Source: Anaeromyxobacter dehalogenans 2CP-C (GTDB lineage: Bacteria; Myxococcota; Myxococcia; Myxococcales; Anaeromyxobacteraceae). From it: a DNA stretch of 64,000 nucleotides. The translations under genes were made by a program, and so were the position numbers. The stretch is taken from contig NC_007760.1 in the NCBI RefSeq assembly GCF_000013385.1, positions 868,001-932,000 on the forward strand. The letters are read 5' to 3'. Of this stretch, positions 56,498 to 64,000 are shown one piece after another (position 1 is the stretch's first letter; the number at the start of each line of letters is the position of its first letter). Under the pieces are notes generated by a model. That model did no database searches and was not told the DNA's origin. It was given only the letters and a program-made list of their open reading frames with translations.

Positions 56498-57070
56498 ATG
56501 ACCCGCCGCCTCGCCCTCTTCCTGCCGCTCCTCGCGCTGACCGCCTGCCCGCGGCTCGACCCGATGCAGCGCCAGCAGAAGTACAAGGCCTACCAGTCCA
56601 GCGAGTACTACGCGAACGGCCTCGCCATGCGGCACCCGCCGGCCGGCACCGTGCCGTACGGCCCCCGGCTCGACCCGGCCGTCGCCACCGGCCGCGGCCC
56701 GGACGGCCGCCCGGTGCAGCTGCTGCCCGTGCCGGTGGACGCGAAGCTGCTCGCGCGCGGGCGCCAGCGCTTCGACGTGAGCTGCGCGGTGTGCCACGGC
56801 GTGCTCGGCGACGGCGAGAGCCAGGTCGCCATGAACATGTCGCTGCGCCGGCCGCCCTCGCTCCACCTCTACCGCGATCGCCCGGACGGCTACATCTACC
56901 AGGTGATCACCGAGGGCTTCGGGCTCATGCCCTCGTACGCCGCCGAGATCCCGGTGCAGGACCGCTGGGCGATCGTGGCGTACGTGCGCGCCCTCCAGCT
57001 CAGCCAGAACGCTTCGCTCGACCAGGTGCCGCCCGACGCCCGCGAGCAGCTCCAGAAGGAGGGGCGATGA
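56498..57070 (+). CDS. actE: Alternative complex III monohaem cytochrome c lipoprotein, ActE
   Basis: The 190-residue protein has a lipobox LTAC (Cys17) and one cytochrome c domain with haem motif CAVCH at 96-100 and Met144 in GLMPSY as the probable sixth ligand. ActE passes electrons from the ActA haems to the terminal oxidase or to a soluble cytochrome. The adjacent SPALM-like AMNMSLRRPP stretch fits the family. The start is ATG 56498; the stop overlaps actF as ATGA. Confidence 0.92.
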   Translation: MTRRLALFLPLLALTACPRLDPMQRQQKYKAYQSSEYYANGLAMRHPPAGTVPYGPRLDPAVATGRGPDGRPVQLLPVPVDAKLLARGRQRFDVSCAVCHGVLGDGESQVAMNMSLRRPPSLHLYRDRPDGYIYQVITEGFGLMPSYAAEIPVQDRWAIVAYVRALQLSQNASLDQVPPDAREQLQKEGR

Positions 57071-58251
57071 CCCTCACCCCGTACCTGGGCGGCCGGCGCC
57101 TGATGGCGATGGCCGCCGCCGCCGGCGCGGCGGGCCTCGTCGTCACCGCGCTCGGCGCGGTGGTCGGCGACCCGCGCCGCGTGCTCTACGCCTACCTCGT
57201 CGCGTTCGTCTACTGGCTCGGCCTGGCGCTCGGCGCGCTGCTCCTGCTCGGCGCGCTGCACGCGTCGAACGCGCGCTGGCCGGTGGTGCTGCGCCGCTTC
57301 CTCGAGCACCTCCCGGCGGTGATCCCGCTGTTCGTGGTGCTGTTCATCCCCATCCTGCTCGGCCGCGGGCACCTGTTCCCCTGGGTGGATCCGCACGGCC
57401 TGGAGGGCGAGGTCCTCCACGCCGTCGAGCACAAGCGGCCGTACCTCAACGTCCCGTTCTTCGTGGTCCGGGCCGCGATCTACTTCGCCTGCTGGATCGG
57501 GGTCGCGCACCTGCTGCGCGCCTGGTCCCTGCGCCAGGACGAGGTCGGCGGGCACGACCTGACCCGCCGCCAGCGCGCGCTCGGCGCCGGCTCCCTCCCG
57601 TTCGTGGCCCTGACGCTCACGTTCGCGGCGTTCGACTGGATGATGTCGCTCGACCCGCGCTTCTTCTCGACCATCTTCGGCGTGTACTGGTTCGCCGGCA
57701 GCTTCGTGGGCGCGTTCGCGGTCGTGATCATCGCCGGGAACGCCACGCGGCTCGACCCGAACCAGTTCGGCGCGCACATGAACACCGAGCACTTCCACTC
57801 GCTCGGCAAGTTCCTGCTCGCGTTCACGGCGTTCTGGGCCTACGTCGCGTTCTCGCAGTTCATGCTCATCTGGATCGCGAACATCCCGGAGGAGGTGCCC
57901 TGGTACATCCTCCGCATCGAGGGCGGGTGGAAGGCGGTCGGCGTCTTCCTCGCGCTGTTCCACTTCCTGGTGCCGTTCTTCCTCTTGATGAACCGCGCCA
58001 TCACCCGCGTCCCAGGCCGGCTCGCCAAGGTCGCCGTCTGGATCCTGTTCGTCCACTGGATCGACCTCTACTGGCTGGTGATGCCCCACCTCGACCCGGG
58101 CGGCCCGCGCCCGTCGCTGTGGGACCTCTCCGCCTTCGTCGGCGTGGGTGGCGTCACCGTGGCGTTCGCGCTCGTCCGCATGCGCGGCACGGTGGCGGTC
58201 CCGGTCCGCGACCCCTACCTCGAGGACTCGCTGAGGTACCTGCCGCAATGA
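57067..58251 (+). CDS. actF: Alternative complex III membrane subunit ActF
   Basis: The 394-residue integral membrane protein with about ten helices is the second NrfD-like subunit, lacking cofactors. Recognisable stretches are YLVAFVYWLGLALGALLLLG, HLPAVIPLFVVLFIPILLG, RFFSTIFGVYWFAGSF, WIANIPEEVPWYI and HWIDLYWLVMP. It is thought to take part in proton or quinone handling alongside ActC. The start is ATG 57067; the stop TGA overlaps the next ATG. Confidence 0.93.
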   Translation: MTLTPYLGGRRLMAMAAAAGAAGLVVTALGAVVGDPRRVLYAYLVAFVYWLGLALGALLLLGALHASNARWPVVLRRFLEHLPAVIPLFVVLFIPILLGRGHLFPWVDPHGLEGEVLHAVEHKRPYLNVPFFVVRAAIYFACWIGVAHLLRAWSLRQDEVGGHDLTRRQRALGAGSLPFVALTLTFAAFDWMMSLDPRFFSTIFGVYWFAGSFVGAFAVVIIAGNATRLDPNQFGAHMNTEHFHSLGKFLLAFTAFWAYVAFSQFMLIWIANIPEEVPWYILRIEGGWKAVGVFLALFHFLVPFFLLMNRAITRVPGRLAKVAVWILFVHWIDLYWLVMPHLDPGGPRPSLWDLSAFVGVGGVTVAFALVRMRGTVAVPVRDPYLEDSLRYLPQ

Positions 58252-58685
58252 GCGACCACGTCGAACACGCCCACGGGGTCCGGTCCGAGGAGGACCGGAT
58301 CGACACCGGCAAGATCATCGCGGTCGGCGTCGCCGCGCTGGTGGTCTTCTTCATCGGCTCCTACGCCGCCATCGCCTACCTGCAGGACCTCCGCGCCTCG
58401 CGCGAGGGGCCGCCCATGCCGCCCGAGGTCGGCCAGAACAAGATCGGCATGGTGGAGCAGCAGCTGTTCGAGCTCTCCGTGCGCGGCGAGCGCGATCGCA
58501 CCGCCCGCCGCCAGCGGCTCGCCTCCTACGGCTGGGTGGACCGCGGCGCCGGCGTGGTGCACCTGCCCATCGACCGCGCCATGGACCTGGTGACGCAGGG
58601 GATCCGCCCCATGCCCGCGCCGCCGGTCGAGCCGGTGCCGTCGCAGGCGCCCGACCTCGGGCCGGGCCCCGGAGGCCAGCCGTGA
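58248..58685 (+). CDS. Single-helix membrane protein within the ACIII-caa3 operon
   Basis: The 145-residue protein has a charged N-terminus with His residues, one membrane helix (about 23-44, IIAVGVAALVVFFIGSYAAI), a soluble part of about 80 residues with LASYGWVDRGAGVVHLPIDRAMDLV, and a Pro-rich tail. There is no haem or metal motif. GWVDR...VHLPIDRAM is the kind of segment seen in small proteins encoded beside SCO and cox genes. It may be an extra subunit (the ActG position) or an assembly factor. Its starts and stops overlap both neighbours. Confidence 0.7.
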   Translation: MSDHVEHAHGVRSEEDRIDTGKIIAVGVAALVVFFIGSYAAIAYLQDLRASREGPPMPPEVGQNKIGMVEQQLFELSVRGERDRTARRQRLASYGWVDRGAGVVHLPIDRAMDLVTQGIRPMPAPPVEPVPSQAPDLGPGPGGQP

Positions 58686-59557
58686 GGCGCGCGACGCTCC
58701 GGCGCGCCGGGGCCGGCCTGGCGCTCGCGGCCGCCGCGGCGCTGCTCGCGCCCGCGCCGGCGGGCGCCCAGTTCTGGCGCCAGCGCGAGGGCGGCGCGGG
58801 GCCCTCGCCCGACGTGCCGCCGGTCGCCCTCGAGGACGTCCGCGTCGAGGAGAAGCTCGGCGCCGCCATCCCGCTCGACGCGTCCTTCACCGACTGGAAC
58901 GGCCAGCCCTACGCGCTGCGCCAGGCCTTCGACGGCAAGAAGCCGGTGGTGGTCGCGCTCGTCTACTACGACTGCCCCATGCTCTGCGGCCTGATCCTCA
59001 CCGGCATGGGCAAGGCCATGCGCGAGAACGGGCTCGAGCTGGGCCGGGACTACCAGGCCGTCACCATCTCCTTCGATCCGGAGGAGGGGCCGGCGCTCGC
59101 CGCCGAGCGGCGGCGCGGCTACCTCCAGTCGATGGGCCGGCCCGACGGCGGGACCGACTGGCCGTTCCTGGTCGGGACGGCCGAGGCGTCGCGGAAGGTC
59201 TCCGACGCGCTCGGCTTCTACTACAAGAAGGACCCGGCCTCCGGCGAGTGGGCCCACCAGGCGGCGATCTTCGTGATCACGCCGGACGGGAAGGTCTCCC
59301 GGTACCTCTACGGCATCGACTACCCGCCGAAGGACTTCCGGCTGGCGGTGGTCGAGGCCGCCAGCGGCAAGGTCGGGACCAGCTTCGATCGACTCCTCCT
59401 CACCTGCTACCGCTACGACCCCGCCTCGCGGAAGTACGAGCCGTACGCGTTCGGCATCGTCCGCGCCGGCGCGGCCGTGGTGCTGGTGGCCCTCACCGGC
59501 CTGATCGCCGCGCTGGTCTGGCGCGAGCGGCGGGCGAAGGCGAGGCAGACGGCATGA
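58682..59557 (+). CDS. SCO1/SenC-type copper chaperone
   Basis: The 291-residue thioredoxin-fold protein has a signal peptide (about 1-29), the copper-binding CPMLC at 98-102, a downstream histidine in WAHQAAIFVI near 190 and a C-terminal membrane helix (about 257-277). SCO proteins deliver copper to the CuA site of cytochrome oxidase subunit II, encoded next. The start is GTG 58682, overlapping the previous stop as GTGA. The C-terminal rather than N-terminal main anchor is a less common layout. Confidence 0.92.
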   Translation: MRRATLRRAGAGLALAAAAALLAPAPAGAQFWRQREGGAGPSPDVPPVALEDVRVEEKLGAAIPLDASFTDWNGQPYALRQAFDGKKPVVVALVYYDCPMLCGLILTGMGKAMRENGLELGRDYQAVTISFDPEEGPALAAERRRGYLQSMGRPDGGTDWPFLVGTAEASRKVSDALGFYYKKDPASGEWAHQAAIFVITPDGKVSRYLYGIDYPPKDFRLAVVEAASGKVGTSFDRLLLTCYRYDPASRKYEPYAFGIVRAGAAVVLVALTGLIAALVWRERRAKARQTA

Positions 59558-60583
59558 ACGACCTCCTGCGCAGGATGCTGTTCCTCCCCGACCAGGCGAG
59601 CGACTACGCGCGCCAGGTGGACGGGCTCCACTACTTCGTCATCATCACCACGATGGTGGCGGCGGCGGGCGTGTTCGCCACCGCGATCTACTTCTTCGTG
59701 CGGTACCGGCGCCGGTCGGACACCGACGTCACCCCGCGCGTCGAGCCGAAGGCGATCCACGAGGTGATCTTCGTGGGGCTGCCGCTGGCGTTCTTCCTGG
59801 TGTGGTTCGCCATCGGCTTCCCGCAGTTCGCGAAGCTGCAGACGCCGCCCAAGGACGCCATGGACGTCTACGTCCAGGGCAAGAAGTGGATGTGGAAGTT
59901 CGCGTACCCGGGCGGCCCGAACTCGCTGGACGTGCTGCGCGTCCCCGCCGGTCGGCCGGTGCGGCTGCTCATCACCTCGCGCGACGTGATCCACTCCTTC
60001 TACGTGCCGGCGCTCCGGGTGAAGCAGGACGCGCTCCCGGGCCGCTACACGCAGACCTGGTTCAGCGCCGACCGGCCCGGCCGCTACGAGATCTTCTGCG
60101 CCGAGTACTGCGGCCTGGCGCACTCCGGGATGATCGGCGAGCTGGTGGTGATGCCGCCGGAGGAGTTCGACCAGTGGCTCGCCACGCAGGGGCGCGGCGT
60201 GGCCGGGTCGCAGGACGGCACACCCATCGCCGGCGAGCCGGTGCGCCCGGCGTCCAACGTGATCGAGGAGGGGCGGCGGCTGGCGGGCGAGCAGGGCTGC
60301 CTGAAGTGCCACTCGGTGGACGGCACGCGCCACATCGGGCCGACCTGGGTGGACCTCTACCAGCGGAACGAGAAGCTCCAGAGCGGGAAGAGCGTGCAGG
60401 CCGACGAGGGGTATCTCACCAAGTCGATGATGGATCCCGCCGCGGACATCGTGGCGGGCTACCAGAACGTGATGCCGACCTACCAGGGCAAGCTCGCACC
60501 GCCCGAGGCGGCCGCCATCGTCGAATTCATCAAGTCCTTGAAGACCCCGGCGGTCCAGAGCGGTCCGTCGGAGGGCCCGGTCT

Positions 60584-60606
<23 letters not shown>
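59554..60606 (+). CDS. coxB: Cytochrome c oxidase subunit II with fused cytochrome c (caa3 type)
   Basis: The 350-residue protein has two membrane helices (about 27-50 and 70-90). A cupredoxin domain follows, with the CuA site Cys182, Cys186, His190 and Met193 in CAEYCGLAHSGM plus an upstream DVIHSF histidine. A C-terminal cytochrome c domain has haem motif CLKCH (249-253) and a Met in NVMPTY. The fusion marks a caa3-type oxidase that takes electrons directly from a partner such as ActE. It overlaps the SCO gene by ATGA and coxA by 23 bases. Confidence 0.95.
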
Positions 60607-62237
<1,631 letters not shown>

Positions 62238-62248
<11 letters not shown>

Positions 62249-62867
62249 CCCGCTGGCACACCATTTCGAGAACATCGAGAAGCAGTCGCACGCCGAGCGG
62301 CTCGGCATGTGGCTGTTCCTCGCCTCCGAGGTGCTCCTGTTCACCGCGCTGTTCGCGGCGTACGCGGTGTACCGGTACCTCTACTCGGACGCGTTCGCCG
62401 AGGCGAGCCGCGCCATCGAGACCTGGTTCGGCCTGGTCAACACCATCATCCTGGTGACCAGCTCGTTCACGGTCGCGCTCGGCCTGAACGAGGCGGTGAA
62501 GGGCAACGGGAAGAAGACGGGGCTCTGGTTCGCCGTGTCGGTCGCCTTCGCGATCGCCTTCCTCGCGCTGAAGGCGGTCGAGTACAGCCACCACTTCCAG
62601 GAGGGGCAGCTCCCCGGCCGCTACTACTCCTTCCACGAGCTGCAGGCGCCGGGCGCGTCGCTGTTCTTCTCGCTCTACTTCCTCATCACCGGCCTGCACG
62701 GCGTGCACGTGATCGTCGGCATGACGATCCTGGCGGTGGTGGGCGTGAAGGCGGCGCGCGGCAAGTACACGGCGGCGTACCACACGCCGGTCGAGCTGGC
62801 CGGCCTGTACTGGCACCTCGTGGACCTCATCTGGATCTTCGTCTTCCCCCTCATCTACCTCGTGTAG
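62238..62867 (+). CDS. coxC: Cytochrome c oxidase subunit III
   Basis: The 209-residue membrane protein has five predicted helices, the short form of subunit III. Family stretches are LGMWLFLASEVLLFTALFAAY, LVTSSFTVALGL, KAVEYSHHF, SLYFLITGLHGVHVIVGM and GLYWHLVDLIWIFVFPLIY. It stabilises the oxidase core and binds lipids. ATG 62238 lies inside the end of coxA. coxD follows 13 bases after its stop. Confidence 0.95.
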
Positions 62868-62880
62868 GGAGCGACACCCC

Positions 62881-63276
62881 ATGGCCGACCCGCGACCGAT
62901 CGCGCACGAGGAGCACCTCGCCACCCACCACGCGCACGGCATGCGCTACGTGGTGGTGTGGATCGCGCTGCTCGTGCTCACCGTCGTCACCTACGCCGCC
63001 TCGCGCGTCCACCTGCCCGGCGGCTGGCACGTGGCGGTGGCGCTGCTCATCGCCATCGCCAAGGGCGCGCTGGTGGCGCTGTTCTTCATGCACCTGTGGG
63101 ATCAGCGGGGCGCGAACCGCCTGATCTTCGTCACCTCGCTCGCGTTCGTGGCGCTGCTCATCGGGCTCACCATCCTCGACAACGCCACCCGCTTCCCGCT
63201 CGCGAACCCGCCCGGCAGCGCCGGCGCGCTGCCCTGGGGCGGCGCCGATCGCGATCCGCCGAAGCTCCCGCAGTAG
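62881..63276 (+). CDS. coxD: Cytochrome c oxidase subunit IV-like protein (CoxD/CtaF)
   Basis: The 131-residue protein has three membrane helices (about 22-40, 47-66 and 77-97). The motif AIAKGALVALFFMHLWD in the second region is the hallmark of prokaryotic subunit IV. It is a structural subunit of the oxidase. A His-rich N-terminus (HEEHLATHHAHG) precedes the first helix. It is the last gene of the respiratory block; a hairpin lies about 60 bases downstream. Confidence 0.92.
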   Translation: MADPRPIAHEEHLATHHAHGMRYVVVWIALLVLTVVTYAASRVHLPGGWHVAVALLIAIAKGALVALFFMHLWDQRGANRLIFVTSLAFVALLIGLTILDNATRFPLANPPGSAGALPWGGADRDPPKLPQ

Positions 63277-63335
63277 CCGCCCGCGCGCTTCCCCGCGCCC
63301 CGGGCGCTCCGTCCCGCGCCGCTCGCGATCCGACG

Positions 63336-63365
63336 GGGGCGTTCGCATCTCTGATGCGGCGCCCC
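63336..63365 (+). terminator. Hairpin after coxD, possible terminator
   Basis: GGGGCG (63336-63341) pairs with CGCCCC (63360-63365), and CGCATC (63344-63349) pairs with GATGCG (63353-63358), with a small bulge and a 3-base loop. No T-run follows. It may end the respiratory transcript, or structure the leader of the next gene 47 bases on. Confidence 0.4.
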
Positions 63366-63411
63366 GCGGCGCGCCGGCTTCGGCGTCGCGGCGGGACGCG
63401 GGAGCCGCGCC

Positions 63412-63798
63412 TTGCGAGCCATCGGTCACCGCACCTGGGCCATCCCGGAGGGCTACCTGCCGCCCCGGGAGCGGCCGGAGAGCCGCGCGCTGGAGAGCCA
63501 CGAGGCCGCCTGCGTGCTGAACGCCGGCGACGAGGACGCGCACCTCGAGCTCCGGGTGTTCTTCGCCGACCGCGAGCCGGCCGGGCCGTACCGGCTCACG
63601 GTGGGCGCCCGGCGCACGCTGCACCTCCGGCTCGACGACCTGCGCGACCCGGAGCCCATCCCGCGCGGCACCGACTACGCCACGGTGATCCGGTCCGACG
63701 TGCCGGTGGTGGTGCAGCACACCCGCCTCGACGCGCGCCGCGCGGAGAGCGCGCTCATGACCACGCTCGCGTGGGCGGCGGAGGAGGAGGGGGCATGA
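63412..63798 (+). CDS. Sensory rhodopsin transducer-like protein
   Basis: The 128-residue soluble protein matches the Anabaena sensory rhodopsin transducer family across its length: RTWAIPEGYLPP, ALESHEAACVLNAGDEDAHLEL, FFADREPAGPYRLTV, LHLRLDDLRDPEPIPRGTDYA and VPVVVQHTRLD. The cyanobacterial protein is a small beta-sandwich tetramer that binds a microbial rhodopsin and DNA. No rhodopsin gene is in the window, so a light role is not implied; homologues in non-phototrophs may bind sugars or nucleotides. The start is TTG 63412, with GGGAG upstream. It is coupled by ATGA to the next gene. Confidence 0.88.
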   Translation: MRAIGHRTWAIPEGYLPPRERPESRALESHEAACVLNAGDEDAHLELRVFFADREPAGPYRLTVGARRTLHLRLDDLRDPEPIPRGTDYATVIRSDVPVVVQHTRLDARRAESALMTTLAWAAEEEGA

Positions 63799-64000
63799 CG
63801 GTCGGCGAGTTCCTGCTGCGCCGCCTGGTGGAGTGGGGCGTCCGCCGCGTGTTCGGCTACCCAGGCGACGGGATCAACGGCATCCTGGGCGCGTTCCGGA
63901 CGGTGGACGCGCTGCGCTTCACCCAGGTGCGCCACGAGGAGATGGCCGCGTTCATGGCCTGCGCGCACGCGAAGTTCACCGGCGAGGTGGGCGTGTGCCT
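63795..64000 (+). CDS. Thiamine-diphosphate-dependent enzyme, N-terminal part (cut by window edge)
   Basis: The first 68 residues match the PYR domain of pyruvate oxidase/acetolactate-synthase-like enzymes: TVGEFLLRRLVEWGVRRVFG, YPGDGINGILGAF and RHEEMAAFMACAHAKFTG, in which the HEE glutamate is the one that activates ThDP. Pyruvate oxidase, acetolactate synthase and related decarboxylases share this opening, so the reaction is open. ATG 63795 overlaps the upstream stop, tying it to the rhodopsin-transducer-like gene. Confidence 0.85.
   Translation, partial: MTVGEFLLRRLVEWGVRRVFGYPGDGINGILGAFRTVDALRFTQVRHEEMAAFMACAHAKFTGEVGVC

Overview
The window is very GC-rich (about three quarters G+C by eye), with short intergenic gaps and many ATGA/GTGA start-stop overlaps. 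Gene content (alternative complex III with a caa3 oxidase, LigD, 2-oxoglutarate dehydrogenase, many redox and signalling proteins) fits a soil Myxococcota, most likely an Anaeromyxobacter-type deltaproteobacterium. That assignment is inference from composition and gene families. I see no rRNA, tRNA, CRISPR, insertion sequence or prophage genes: this reads as a chromosomal core region.

Layout. 1-5432 is one leftward gene run: surE, a LysM/M23 lipoprotein, apt, a metallo-beta-lactamase-fold hydrolase, a GT2 glycosyltransferase, an FNR-type reductase and a truncated AI-2E-family permease. 5517-9599 holds a MarR regulator, a soluble GAF-GAF histidine kinase, a PEBP protein, a YbaK-type deacylase and a small membrane protein. 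9596-14354 holds a NapH-like polyferredoxin, RarD, a universal stress protein, a dihydroorotate-dehydrogenase-like flavoprotein, a diacylglycerol kinase and a small charged protein. 14672-17156 is a rubrerythrin / double-CCG Fe-S protein / DUF3501 cluster. 17303-21077 holds a tiny membrane protein, a DnaQ-like exonuclease, an EAL phosphodiesterase and a cNMP-CBS-DUF294 protein. 21168-27837 holds an APS kinase plus APH-fold kinase pair, an Lgt homologue, a J-domain/zinc-ribbon protein, a zinc-ribbon membrane protein, an orphan receiver and an SDR. 27884-31788 holds a CorC/HlyC membrane protein that seems to start at CTG, a nitroreductase-like flavoprotein and a methyltransferase.

31847-35956 encodes SucA and SucB. 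35972-42717 runs leftward: a DUF72 protein coupled to a LigD lacking the phosphoesterase domain, two tandem paralogous lipoproteins, and HrpB. 42927-48912 holds Hsp20, the ClpS-ClpA pair, an S9 peptidase and Aat, so most of the bacterial N-degron pathway lies within 6 kb. 48954-50652 holds a repetitive exported protein and an ECF-type sigma factor with a fused zinc-finger tail.

50944-63276 is a rightward block of twelve closely packed genes: alternative complex III (actA-F), an unassigned single-helix protein, a SCO copper chaperone, then coxB (with fused cytochrome c), coxA (A2-type), coxC and coxD. It would carry electrons from quinol through cytochromes to oxygen, probably as a supercomplex. 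The window ends with a sensory-rhodopsin-transducer-like protein translationally coupled to a truncated thiamine-diphosphate enzyme.
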